Position numbers and translations under genes: made by a program
The notes under the pieces: generated by a model
Told to the model about the DNA's origin: nothing
Database searches by the model: none
What the model saw: the letters and a program-made list of their open reading frames with translations, nothing else
In this document: piece by piece, positions 18,962 through 28,827 of the stretch
How the letters are laid out: each line of letters starts with the position of its first letter
Numbering within the stretch: the stretch's first letter is position 1
DNA from: Chitinophaga pinensis
GTDB lineage: Bacteria; Bacteroidota; Bacteroidia; Chitinophagales; Chitinophagaceae
Assembly: GCF_007896845.1 (NCBI RefSeq)
Contig: NZ_VOHS01000035.1
Location: forward strand, 1-56,737
Reading direction: 5' to 3'
DNA: 56,737 nucleotides

Positions 18962-20002
18962 ATGACTACATTCCATATTGCCCCCCTCAACGACGATATT
19001 ACGGCGGCACTGCAACACAAGATCGATAACAAGACAAAACCGATCGGTTCATTAGGACAGCTGGAAAAACTGGCTTTACAGATAGGCCGGATACAGCATA
19101 CACAAACGCCTTCTTTGAATAAACCCACCATCGTTGTTTTTGCCGGCGATCACGGAGTGGCACACGAGGGCGTGAGTCCTTTTCCACAAGAAGTAACCTA
19201 TCAGATGGTTTTCAATTTCCTGCAGGGAGGAGCAGCCATCAATGTGTTTACAAAACAGAATGGTATTGCGATTAAGGTGGTGGATGCAGGTGTCAATTTT
19301 GACTTCAGTCAGCATCCCGGACTGGTACATGCCAAAGTAGCGATGGGTACGAAAAGCTTTCTCCATGAAGCAGCGATGACGCCTGCGCAATGTGAAACAG
19401 CGATTGAAAGAGGTGCTGCCATTGTGAAAGAGCTACACGAACAGGGCTGTAATGTGATCGGATTCGGGGAGATGGGTATAGCAAATACCTCGGCAGCCGC
19501 AGTCATTATGAGTCTGTTGTGTAATATTCCTCTGGAGCAATGTATCGGCCGAGGTACCGGACTGGATGACGAAGGACTGATCCGGAAAAAAGTGATCCTC
19601 GCAGAATCCATGATCCGTCATAACAAGATTGAAAAAACACCCCTTAGCGTACTCAGTACATTCGGTGGGTTTGAAATAGCAATGATGTGTGGCGCCATGT
19701 TACAGGCGGCGGCATCAGGTATGCTGATACTGGTGGATGGTTTTATTACCACATCGGCGTTACTGGTTGCTTCCAGAATAAATGAGCGTGTACTGGACTA
19801 CAGTCTGTTCACGCATCAGTCAGATGAGCAGGGGCACAGCCTGATGCTGGCGCATCTGAAAGCCGTACCTTTACTGAGTCTGAGTATGCGACTGGGAGAA
19901 GGTACAGGTGCCGCCGTTGCCTACCCTGTTATACAGGCGGCTGTGAGCTTCCTGAACGAAATGGCCAGCTTTGAATCGGCCGGTGTGTCCAACAAAGCAT
20001 AA
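18962..20002 (+). CDS. cobT: Nicotinate-nucleotide--dimethylbenzimidazole phosphoribosyltransferase CobT
   Basis: CobT makes alpha-ribazole phosphate, the lower ligand nucleotide. The 346-residue protein has family blocks KPIGSLGQLEKLALQIG, VVFAGDHGVAHEGVSPFPQEVT, GFGEMGIANTSAAA and, near the C-terminus, MRLGEGTGAAVAYP, which holds the catalytic Glu (about residue 312). It is intact and sits between cobU and cobS with short spacers. No bluB-like dimethylbenzimidazole synthase is in this window, so the base must come from elsewhere in the genome or from outside. Confidence 0.95.
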   Translation: MTTFHIAPLNDDITAALQHKIDNKTKPIGSLGQLEKLALQIGRIQHTQTPSLNKPTIVVFAGDHGVAHEGVSPFPQEVTYQMVFNFLQGGAAINVFTKQNGIAIKVVDAGVNFDFSQHPGLVHAKVAMGTKSFLHEAAMTPAQCETAIERGAAIVKELHEQGCNVIGFGEMGIANTSAAAVIMSLLCNIPLEQCIGRGTGLDDEGLIRKKVILAESMIRHNKIEKTPLSVLSTFGGFEIAMMCGAMLQAAASGMLILVDGFITTSALLVASRINERVLDYSLFTHQSDEQGHSLMLAHLKAVPLLSLSMRLGEGTGAAVAYPVIQAAVSFLNEMASFESAGVSNKA

Positions 20003-20004
20003 CT

Positions 20005-20835
20005 ATGAAAAAAGAGGTCCGCATATTCCTGACTGCATTAATGTTCTTCACCCGTATACCGGTGCCTGCTCATATAGACCATAACACAGCTGATCTGAAT
20101 AAGTCAAGCCGTTACTTTCCTATGGTAGGCATACTGGTAGGACTGATCGGGGCAGTTGTCTTTGCCGGCGCCAATGCGCTGTTCAAAGATATCTTTACCG
20201 CCGTTATACTTTCAGTAATAGCAACGCTGTTGACGACAGGCGCTTTTCATGAAGACGGACTGGCAGATGTAGCAGATGGCTTTGGTGGCGGCTGGACCAA
20301 ACAGAGGATTCTGGAGATCATGAAAGATTCCCGTGTAGGGGCCTTTGGGGTAATCGCTATCATCATGATCTTGTTATTGAAGATCTGTCTGCTGGCTAAA
20401 CTGGCATTGGTGATGATCAACACACAGCTTTTACCATTTTGTCTGTTGTATATAGCCGCACATACATTCAGTCGTACGATGCCGGTATACCTCCTACGCT
20501 TTATGGCTTATTCGCGCGAAGATGACAGCAGCTCCAAAAGCAAGCCGCTAGCAACGAAGATCAGCTGGCCGGGGTTCATACTGGCTAATATCACCGGACT
20601 TGTTCCTCTACTGCTACTGATCATCTGCTTCCATCATTCATGGTTGCTCCTGCTGGTCATTGTACCTTGCGCACTGCTGACGGCCTACCTGTCCCGTTAT
20701 TTCAACAAGTGGATCAACGGATATACAGGCGATTGTCTCGGCGCCACCCAACAACTCAATGAAGTCATTTTTACATGGGCATATTGGCAATATGGAATTA
20801 TATCTGATCAGACATATCAAACCCGATTATCCTGA
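20005..20835 (+). CDS. cobS: Adenosylcobinamide-GDP ribazoletransferase CobS/CobV
   Basis: An integral membrane enzyme (276 residues) that joins adenosyl-GDP-cobinamide and alpha-ribazole(-phosphate). It shows the N-terminal FFTRIPVPAHID block, FHEDGLADVADGFGGGWTKQRILEIMKDSRVGAFG (about residues 81-115, family core), HTFSRTMPVYLLRF, and GYTGDCLGATQQLNEVIF near the C-terminus, with multiple hydrophobic helices between them. It begins two bases after the cobT stop. Its last 44 bp overlap the cobC start. Confidence 0.95.
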   Translation: MKKEVRIFLTALMFFTRIPVPAHIDHNTADLNKSSRYFPMVGILVGLIGAVVFAGANALFKDIFTAVILSVIATLLTTGAFHEDGLADVADGFGGGWTKQRILEIMKDSRVGAFGVIAIIMILLLKICLLAKLALVMINTQLLPFCLLYIAAHTFSRTMPVYLLRFMAYSREDDSSSKSKPLATKISWPGFILANITGLVPLLLLIICFHHSWLLLLVIVPCALLTAYLSRYFNKWINGYTGDCLGATQQLNEVIFTWAYWQYGIISDQTYQTRLS

Positions 20836-21316
20836 AGGACAGACCTACGGACAGACCGACGTTCCGCTACCGGCGGACTATGCCCTCACGCATGCCGGCA
20901 TCATTCAACAATTGCCAGATTATGATGTGTTGTATAGTAGTCCGCTGACCAGATGTAAACTGCTGGCTACCGCCATCCATCCCGATCATCTGACAGATGC
21001 ACGGCTGATGGAATTGAACTTCGGCAACTGGGAAGGTAGGAAATGGGATGAGATAGATCGTAAGGAATTGGATCCATGGATGGAGAACTGTAATTATATC
21101 ACTACAGCTCCACCTGAGGGAGAATCACTCATGACATTAGTGAATCGCTTTGCTGATTTTATCAATGAACTGAAGCAGACGCCTTACAAGCGTGCATTAT
21201 TGATCACACATGCAGGTGTTATTCGCGCAGCGATGTATCTGTTTAATGATGTACCATTGAATCAGGTGATGATGCAGAAAGTCGAATATGGTGGAACGTA
21301 TAGCTTCACCGTGTGA
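20792..21316 (+). CDS. cobC: Alpha-ribazole phosphatase CobC (histidine phosphatase superfamily)
   Basis: I chose the ATG at 20792 (MELYLIRHIKPDYPEG) because the phosphatase RH motif must be at the very N-terminus; an in-frame ATG at 20759 would add 11 residues from inside cobS. The product has 174 residues. His8 is the expected phospho-acceptor, although the usual RHG is RHI here. Other blocks are YSSPLTRCKLLATAI, MELNFGNWEGRKWDEI and the second catalytic His in LLITHAGVIRAAM. It dephosphorylates alpha-ribazole phosphate or adenosylcobalamin phosphate. Confidence 0.9.
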   Translation: MELYLIRHIKPDYPEGQTYGQTDVPLPADYALTHAGIIQQLPDYDVLYSSPLTRCKLLATAIHPDHLTDARLMELNFGNWEGRKWDEIDRKELDPWMENCNYITTAPPEGESLMTLVNRFADFINELKQTPYKRALLITHAGVIRAAMYLFNDVPLNQVMMQKVEYGGTYSFTV

Positions 21317-21477
21317 AGTAATTAAGAATTGTTAAGAAATCGCGTTTCTATCAGACAATCTGTCGTTATCATTAGTGCCAGTAATTGATCAGAATAAGTC
21401 TTAAAGAATTGCATTATACCCTCAACATACAATAATCATATGGAATTCCTGATTATTAACTTCTAATTCCTAATTGA

Positions 21478-22056
21478 ATGAAGATATATACCAAGAAAGG
21501 CGACCGTGGCACCACTGCCCTATTCGGCGGCAGCCGCGTAGATAAAGACGATGTCCGCGTCAACTGTTACGGCACCTTAGACGAAGTGAATTCCACTATC
21601 GGATTGTTACGAGCCAAACTGGGGCCAGAGCATGAATGGCAACCGAAGCTGCATAAGATCCAGAAAGACATGATGGATATGATGTCACATCTGGCCAGAC
21701 CGTCTGATTGTAAAAAGGAAAACCCGAATCCTAAACCGGAAGACGGTGCTGAGTTCTGCGAACAGTGGATTGACGAACTGGAAGCAGCCATGACGAGTAA
21801 ATCAGACTATTTCCTCCTGCCCGGTGGTAATGAGATATCTGCATTGTGTCATGTGGTGCGAACACAGATGCGCAGAGGAGAAAGATTGCTGGTCACCCTG
21901 ATGAAAGCGGATCATGTAGATGAATATATCTCTGCTTATATCAACAGGCTCTCAGACCTGTTCTTTATACTCGCACGTGCAGAAATGGATAAAGCGGGCG
22001 TGGCAGAAGAAAAATGGCAGCTGTTTCTTTACAAAAGAAAGAAACAGCCGGAATAA
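21478..22056 (+). CDS. pduO: Cob(I)alamin adenosyltransferase, PduO type
   Basis: A 192-residue PduO-family ATP:cob(I)alamin adenosyltransferase. The N-terminus KIYTKKGDRGTTALFGG is the ATP-binding signature. VNCYGTLDEVNSTIG and the C-terminal RTQMRRGERLLV...INRLSDLFFILAR helices are conserved, including the Arg/Asn residues that place the corrin and ATP. It follows cobC after a 161-bp AT-rich spacer, so it may have its own promoter. Its stop is one base from the convergent cobN stop. Confidence 0.93.
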   Translation: MKIYTKKGDRGTTALFGGSRVDKDDVRVNCYGTLDEVNSTIGLLRAKLGPEHEWQPKLHKIQKDMMDMMSHLARPSDCKKENPNPKPEDGAEFCEQWIDELEAAMTSKSDYFLLPGGNEISALCHVVRTQMRRGERLLVTLMKADHVDEYISAYINRLSDLFFILARAEMDKAGVAEEKWQLFLYKRKKQPE

Positions 22057-22057
22057 G

Positions 22058-25000
22058 TTATTCATGATCGACAAATAGTTGCTGCAGGCGTTCCAGCGTT
22101 TCTTGTCCGGGTTCTTTCCACATACCCCGCTGGATCGCTTCCAGCATACGCTCTGTCATATCTCTCAATGCCCACGGATTGACCTGCTCTATAAACTGGC
22201 GATTCTCTTCATTGAACAGGTATTCTTTTGTGATGCCCTCGTACATAAAGTCATCCACCAGATCAGTGGTTGCATCGTAGGCAAACAGGTAGTCCATTGT
22301 AGCTGCCATTTCAAAGGCGCCTTTATAGCCATGACGTTTTACACCCTCGATCCATTTCGGATTGATGACACGGGAACGGTATACTTTCAGCAGTTCCTCT
22401 TTGAGTGATTTTACCTTTGGATTCTCCGGACGCGCATGATCGCCAAAATAGATGGATGGCTGCTCCCCTTTCACGGATTGTACCGCATTGGCCATGCCTC
22501 CCTGAAACTGGTAATAGTCATCGGAATCAAGGATATCGTGCTCCCGGTTATCCTGATTGTGCATCACAATCTGGATATCTGACAGCCGCTTCTCAAATAC
22601 TTCATGTGCGGACTCTCCGATACGATCAGCCCCATAGGCATAGCCACTCCAGTTGATATATACTTTCGCAAGATCTTCTTTTGATTGCCAGTTCTTTTCA
22701 TCAATCACGGCCTGCAAACCTGCGCCATAAGCACCGGGTTTAGAGCCAAAGACCCTGAACAGCGCACGTTTATGCGCCTTCTCTTCATGCAGTCCTTTGG
22801 ATTGCCATTCCTGTTTTTCTTTCAGGAAGCGTTTACGGATAGGATTCTGCTCAGCTGGTTCATCGAGCAATGCCATTTTCTCTACCGCAGCATTAAACAG
22901 GGAGATCACATCCGGAAATGCGTCACGGAAAAAACCGGAGATACGCAGCATTACATCCACACGTGGGCGTCTCAGCAGAATTAAAGGAATGATCTCAAAA
23001 TCACTCACTCTTCTATTAGCAGTCTGCCATACTGGTTTGACCCCCATCAGTGCGAGTGCCTGCGCAATATCATCTCCTCCTGTACGCATGGTGGAAGTCC
23101 CCCATACGGATAGGCCGATACTTTCAGGATAGTCTCCATGCTCCTGCATATAACGGTCAATGATCAGGTTTGCGCTTTTTACACCGAGGTTATAAGCGGT
23201 CTGTGTAGGAATAGCACGTACATCGACGGAGTAGAAGTTTCTGCCGGTAGGCAGTACATCCAGTCTGCCACGCGTAGGCGCACCGGAGCTGCCGGATGGT
23301 ACATACAATCCGTTCATACCCTGAAGAAGATTGAAAATCTCTTCCGTGGTGCTGCGCACTTTTGGAAAAGTATCTTCAGCGACGAATGTACAGAGCTCTT
23401 TTGTATGAGTGAAGGAGTTATCGATATCAATATTATTTTGAAGAGCTGTTATGATCTTTTTGGCCTGTACTTCCAGTACCTCGATCACGTCGCCATTGAT
23501 CCGGCAGGAAGCAAACAGGTCATGTTGACCGGCTGTCACAAAAGCAGATTGATAGTCGCAATTCAGCGGATCGAATGACAAACTGAGATCTTTTGCGATC
23601 GCCTGTGTAATACCCAGTCTACCGGATACCGGTACCCGATGCAGTGCAACAAGCAGGTCCGTCAGCTGATCCCCTTCAGGCACTTTACCCAGAATATGCA
23701 GACCGTCTCTTATCTGTGCTTCTTTTAATTCACAGAGATAACCATCCAGTTTGACCAGCAGTTCGTCGATATCTTTCACAGAACCTTGTAAATCTGCTTC
23801 CAGATTCGCTTCCTTCACCAGCTGCTTTATCTGTGTTTTGATAACCGCGGTCCTTTTCGGGTCTACACTATATGCATCGTAGTATTCATCTATCAGGTGT
23901 TCCAGTTTGGTCAGTACGCCATAGCTTTCCGCTCTTGTCATCGGCGGAATCAGATGATCAATAATGATAGCGTGGTTCCTTCTTTTCGCTTGTGTGCCCT
24001 CACCGGGGTCATTGATGATAAAGGATAAAAATGTGGGATGGGATTTAACAGTACGGCAGGAAAACAGGTTTCTCTGCTTAAGGCGACACTCTTACCCGGC
24101 AGCCATTCGAGGTTACCATGTTTCCCCACGTGCACAACAGCATCGGCGGCGAAAACATGATTGACCCAGAAGTAATACGCGAGGTAGCCATATGTTGGCG
24201 GCAGATCCGGAGAGTGATAGATCGCTTTGATATCCTGATTATAACCACGGGCGGGTTGTATACTGACGAAGGTATTACCTAAAAGGAAGCCGGGGATGAT
24301 GAACTCCTGCTGGTTGAAGTGCGGAGAATCTTCCGGACGGCCCCATTGATCATTGATCTTGTTTCTTAAAGCAGGCGCCAGTGCGTTATAATGCTGATAG
24401 AACTGTTCAAGAGAGAGACTTACCTGATAAGGCCTGTGCAGTGTGGTGTCTGTATCATTGGTAATATAGTGGGTGATCAGTGTGATCAGCTCACTACTAT
24501 CGGCAGGAACAAAAGTACCTAATGTATAGTCCTGTGTCTTCATAGCCTGCAGGATCTCAATGATACTGGCAGGCGTATCCAGTCCCACTCCATTTGCCAG
24601 CCGGCTATCCTTATTGGGATAGTTCGGCATAATGAGTGCAATGCGTTTGTTCCTGTTTTCTTTGTAGCGGATATTTACCCAGCTATGGGCAAAGTCCACG
24701 ACAAAAGCACAGCCTTCTTCATGGGTGGTGTACTTCAGAATATCAGAATCGGTCAGTTCATCGCGGCCAAGAGAAGACTTAAAAGAAACGGCAGTGGTGA
24801 TGATACGTCCGTCTATTTCCGGCAGGGCAATATTCATTGCTACGTCTGTAGGCGTGAGGCCGAAAAGGTTTTCTTCCCAGACTTCTTTTGTACAGGAAGC
24901 GAAGATTGCCTGAATAACAGGCACGTTCATTTTACGGAAAATAAACTGTTCGTCGCTGGTATCCAGCAGGGACTTGATAGAAAAGCTGGTGGTATTGATG

Positions 25001-25818
25001 ACTACATCGATGGTACAGTTCGTCTGATGTTGCAGCAGGTCAAACAGTTCATCACAGATGGACTGATCCCGCAGGTTGCTGACAAACGCTATGACAGGAT
25101 TGATCTGCTTTTCTTTCAGACGATTTGCCAGATGGTATACCGGTTCGAGATTATCTGCCAGATAGTGCGTCTGATAAACGAGGATCACCGCATTACCTTT
25201 TTCCTGTGTAGATATGGTATGCGCTTGCCCTTCGGGAATAATGCCCTTTGCCATATCAAAAAGAAAGAGCTCAGGCAGGCGTTTAGGAGCGTCGAAGGCA
25301 TATTCCCTGTTGAAGAAGGTATGGAAGATATAGCGGAGGCAGTGTATATGGTTCTGCTTACCTCCGGCACAAAGATATTTCCAGATGGTATCGGCAATAT
25401 GTACATCGACGGTGGAACTGTTGAGCAGTTCCACGTCAGGTACATCATATCCCGGGAGGAAGAGAACGGGGATCTTTTTCAGTTCACAGGCAATGCTGAC
25501 TGCTTCGAACAGGTACGGGTAATAGTTCCTGCCCCCCAGCAGCCGGCAAATCACCAGCTTTGCATTACTGATGACCTCCTCTACATATTTGTCAATAGTC
25601 AGTTCCTGTTTCAGGTATACCAGATTGGCAATACGCAGGGAAGGTAAAGGCTGTTCCTGACCTGCCGTCAGGTACAGTTTCCTGTAAGCATTGTTCAGCG
25701 AGTGTATTTCTGTGTCAGCGGCTGACAGGAAAACGATATCACCCGGTTGCTGTTGTATATGGAAGACCCCTTCGCCGTTAGGGTTCCATCCTCCCGGAAT
25801 AGTTGGAATAAGATGCAT
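22058..25818 (-). CDS. cobN: CobN, large subunit of cobaltochelatase (one frameshift)
   Basis: CobN/BchH-type porphyrin-binding subunit of an ATP-dependent metal chelatase. The N-terminal 600 residues include GGRNYYPYLFEAV, KNRKRIALIMPNYPNKDSRLANGVGLDTP and VNHVFAADAVVHVGKHGNLEWLPGKSVALS, a strong CobN block. The frame breaks at AAA 24020-24022. One restored base gives FIINDPGEGTQAKRRNHAIIIDHLIPPMTRA, the conserved CobN joint, and runs into the C-terminal half with SIGLSVWGTSTMRTGGDDIAQALALMG and KWIEGVKRHGYKGA. Total is about 1253 residues, close to family length. It is transcribed with the CobW gene, opposite to the rest of the operon. Confidence 0.93.
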
Positions 25819-25825
25819 GCAGGAA

Positions 25826-26872
25826 TTAGCTGACTACAGTCAGTTTTTCATTGATAATAGTCGCGAGGTCTTTATCGTGTAATTCATCACCGATGATTAC
25901 CAGACTGGTTTTACGGGTTTCACTGTCTTTCCATTTACGGTCGAAATAATGATCGAAACGGTTAGATACGCCCTGCAATACCATACGCATAGGTTTGCCC
26001 GGTACATCGATAAAACCTTTGATACGGTAGATCTCATATTCTTCGATCAGTTCCTTCAGGGCTTCAACCAGTGCTTCCGGTGTGTGTGGTGCAGTAATAT
26101 CTACTACTACGGAGTCGATATCATCATCATGGTGATGGTCCAGACCGTTAGCGTGGTCTTCTTCATGGTGAGAGTGACGGCTGTCGAGGTCATTTTCTGC
26201 GGCAGCGTTTACGCCCAGCAGGATATCTGCAGAGAGTACACCGTTAGCGGCAGCAACCATCTTTACATCCGGACGCACTTTACCGGCGATGATGGCTTTT
26301 ACTTCTTCATACTGTGCGTCTTCTACCAGATCCTTTTTGGTCATTACCACGAGGTCAGCACAAGAGAGCTGATCTTCAAAGAGCTCTTCGATAGGCGTCT
26401 CATGATCCAAAGAATCATCAGCGAGGCGCTGTGCCTGTACACGTTCTCTGTCACAGATCTCACCGGTTGCCTGTCCGACAACATCTACCACTGTTACCAC
26501 CGCATCTACTGTGATCTGTGGTTTCAGCTCCGGCCAGTTAAATGCATGCAGTAAAGGCTTCGGTAATGCCAGACCTGATGTTTCAATGATAATATGATCG
26601 ATAGTATCTTTACGTTCCATCAATTGCAACATAACAGGCAGGAATTCTTCCTGTACGGTACAGCAAAGACAGCCATTATTCAGCTCCAGTACATCATCTT
26701 CGTTGGAGCAGCAGGACTTCAGGATTTCTCCGTCAATACCCATTTCGCCGAATTCGTTGACAATAACCGCCAGTCTGCGGCCATTTGCATTTTGTATGAG
26801 GTTACGTATGAGGGTTGTCTTACCAGAACCGAGGAAACCAGTAATGATAGTAACCGGAATTTTTGAAGCCAT
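25826..26872 (-). CDS. cobW: CobW-type G3E GTPase metallochaperone
   Basis: A 348-residue G3E-family GTPase. It shows Walker A ITGFLGSGKTTLIRNL (residues 10-25), the metal-binding ELNNGCLCCTVQEEF (CxCC, near residues 72-76), VIIETSG-like HIIIETSGLALPKP, and the guanine specificity motif TKKD. A His/Asp-rich stretch (HSHHEEDHANGLDHHHDDD, about residues 234-252) could bind divalent metal. G3E proteins load metal onto client enzymes; next to cobN the client is presumably the cobaltochelatase. It lies 7 bp upstream of cobN and is the first gene of this two-gene minus-strand operon. Confidence 0.9.
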   Translation of the reverse strand: MASKIPVTIITGFLGSGKTTLIRNLIQNANGRRLAVIVNEFGEMGIDGEILKSCCSNEDDVLELNNGCLCCTVQEEFLPVMLQLMERKDTIDHIIIETSGLALPKPLLHAFNWPELKPQITVDAVVTVVDVVGQATGEICDRERVQAQRLADDSLDHETPIEELFEDQLSCADLVVMTKKDLVEDAQYEEVKAIIAGKVRPDVKMVAAANGVLSADILLGVNAAAENDLDSRHSHHEEDHANGLDHHHDDDIDSVVVDITAPHTPEALVEALKELIEEYEIYRIKGFIDVPGKPMRMVLQGVSNRFDHYFDRKWKDSETRKTSLVIIGDELHDKDLATIINEKLTVVS

Positions 26873-27285
26873 AATTAGTATCGTTTAAAGAGCGTGCAAA
26901 ATACATATTATTTAGCAGACATACTACGATCACACTCATTTACAGAAGACTTAAAATTGCACAGGTCCCGGCGTATCCGTAACAGTTATGACTTATAAGC
27001 ACACATCACGCAAATGCATACATACAAGTCATTCAACATATGCTTCATTTTCTAACTGCGTTATCCGTATGCTAACAGCTTGTTCTGAATTTTGATTTTG
27101 GCAGCTAAGAAAAAAGTCTTTACCTTTCAAATGACCTCGAAAGGACCAAATTAATATAGGGAAGCAAACAAAATAACTATTACAAAATTTACAGAACAAC
27201 GAATGTGATACCTCAATACCGCAGGTGAAAACTTCTATTTACTTATTCCACACCAACACACAATTACTTCAAAACACCACTGCTC
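26873..27285. other. Divergent intergenic region between cobW and the oxidase cassette
   Basis: This 413-bp AT-rich stretch separates two divergent transcripts. It was searched on the cobW side for the B12 box and the GGGAAGGC core of a cobalamin riboswitch and neither was found. On the plus side it carries the promoter and dyad described at 27096-27144. No open frame of note lies in it. Confidence 0.7.
27096..27144 (+). promoter_or_regulatory. Promoter with overlapping dyad upstream of the oxidase cassette
   Basis: TTTTG at 27096-27100 and TACCTTTC at 27121-27128 stand 20 bp apart, close to the Bacteroidota -33 / -7 consensus (TTTG, 19-21 bp, TAnnTTTG), with one mismatch in the last -7 base. 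A dyad CCTTTC (27123-27128) / GAAAGG (27139-27144) with a 10-bp spacer overlaps the -7 box and the likely start site, the usual place for a repressor operator. The resulting leader to the ATG at 27286 would be about 150 nt. Confidence 0.45.
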
Positions 27286-28806
27286 ATGCAACGTAATTTT
27301 GAACGTTACCTCGGCCCTGTGTTCGAAAGGGCTCAACTCAACAAAATCAGAACGGAAGCACTGAAATCGGTTAATTTCGACGGCATTCAGTCGATGGACT
27401 ATTCTCAATTTGAAACCAGTGAAGTTCCTATTAAGATCCCGCCGGAATTCAACGGCAAAGATTATGTTACCTTTCTGCTTTGTATCGATGCAGAAATTGA
27501 ACATGGTCTGATGCTGCAATACCTGTATGCGGCTTACAGTCTTGGTGGTCCGCAGATACCGGAAAAATACCGGCAGCAGATCAAAGAGGCACAGGAAGTG
27601 ATCCTCGGCATCGCCAAAGAAGAAATGGGGCACTTCGTTTCCGTACAGAATGTGCTTAAACTGATCGGTGCGCCGCTACATTTTGAAAGACAGGATTATC
27701 CATGGGATACCCCCTTCTACCCTTTCCCTTTTAAACTGGAACCACTGACCCTTGGCTCACTGGCAAAGTACGTCTACGCAGAAGCGCCACAAAGCTGGCT
27801 GGATAAAAATGACGAGCTGGCACAGGAGATCAAGCAATGGGTATTTGCGGAAGTACCACATCCTAATACGGTGGGCGCTTTATTCGAAGTATTACTTAAA
27901 CTGATCAACGATCCACAAGTCATCTCTGATGAAGCTTTCCAGGCGGAAACCTTTCCATTCCAGGCTAAATTCGATGAATGGGGTCGTGGTTATAAGAAAG
28001 GCGAGCGTGGTAATGCGGATGGCAGCGGTCCTGCGGGTTCTCCTGATGTGCTGGTGATGCCACTGGCCAGCAGAGATGATGCGTTTAAAGCACTCAGCGA
28101 AATTGCAGAACAGGGCGAGGCTACCATCGATGAAAATCCGGCTCCTTCACACTTTGAGCGCTTTCTGGATGTGTATGTTAAGTTGCGTCAGATCATGAAT
28201 GACAACGCCTCTACCTTTACACTTTCAAGGAATGTGGCGATCAATCCGGAAATCCCTGCCGACAGCGGCGATTATCCAAGTGATGATCCTAACAGCTCTC
28301 CTTCAGAAGGTCAGATCTATCAACCCGATCCCCAGTATAACGAACTGGATCTTATCACCAATCCTGAAGCGCAGACATGGGGACACCTGTTTAACTTACG
28401 CTATCGCATGTTGCTGAACTTCCTTACGCATAGTTTCCTGCTGGACGATGGCTTTAATAATGTAGGCGCTATTTCACCACGTGGTATGATCATCAATTCC
28501 ACTTTTGGTGAAATGTATAACCTGCGGGGTATCGCCAGTGTAATGGTACAGTTGCCACTCTCCACTGATCCGGGCGAAAAGAAGTTTGCCGGTCCGCCGT
28601 TCCTCGTGCCTTACACACTCACCCTTCCAATGGGAGAACACAACAGGTGGCGTACACATAAAGACCTCATTGAAGCTTCTCAACCACTGATCGCTAAACT
28701 GCTGCATCAGTCAGCTGATTATAATCATCGTTATCTCAATTCATTAAGAGAAGCCGATATGCGACTCCTGCAGGTAATAGATGAACTTACAGCAACCACT
28801 GTTTAA
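27286..28806 (+). CDS. Ferritin-like diiron-fold protein, VioB-like
   Basis: A 506-residue protein with a ferritin-like domain of the kind found in VioB-type iminophenylpyruvate dimer synthases. Metal-ligand candidates are in DAEIEHGLMLQYLYA (Glu69, Glu71, His72) and AKEEMGHFVSVQNVLKLIG (Glu112/113, His116), with a further helix SHFERFLDVYVKL near residue 290. The C-terminal 150 residues (from TWGHLFNLRYRMLLNFLTHSF) are helical and conserved-looking. It begins the cassette and ends 21 bp before the oxidase gene. VioB condenses imines made by an amino-acid oxidase; a similar hand-off from the adjacent oxidase is inference. Alternatively it protects against, or uses, the peroxide made by that enzyme. 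Confidence 0.78.
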   Translation: MQRNFERYLGPVFERAQLNKIRTEALKSVNFDGIQSMDYSQFETSEVPIKIPPEFNGKDYVTFLLCIDAEIEHGLMLQYLYAAYSLGGPQIPEKYRQQIKEAQEVILGIAKEEMGHFVSVQNVLKLIGAPLHFERQDYPWDTPFYPFPFKLEPLTLGSLAKYVYAEAPQSWLDKNDELAQEIKQWVFAEVPHPNTVGALFEVLLKLINDPQVISDEAFQAETFPFQAKFDEWGRGYKKGERGNADGSGPAGSPDVLVMPLASRDDAFKALSEIAEQGEATIDENPAPSHFERFLDVYVKLRQIMNDNASTFTLSRNVAINPEIPADSGDYPSDDPNSSPSEGQIYQPDPQYNELDLITNPEAQTWGHLFNLRYRMLLNFLTHSFLLDDGFNNVGAISPRGMIINSTFGEMYNLRGIASVMVQLPLSTDPGEKKFAGPPFLVPYTLTLPMGEHNRWRTHKDLIEASQPLIAKLLHQSADYNHRYLNSLREADMRLLQVIDELTATTV

Positions 28807-28827
28807 CTAACCAGCAAAAAAATTGTC

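Noticed and set aside
24685..25647. Open frame of 320 codons on the plus strand opposite cobN
   Set aside because: It lies wholly within the conserved N-terminal half of cobN, has no family motifs or ribosome-binding context, and its composition is that of an antisense shadow.
26873..27285. Possible second cobalamin riboswitch upstream of cobW-cobN
   Set aside because: Neither the B12 box nor the GGGAAGGC core nor the P3-P6 blocks could be found on the minus strand.
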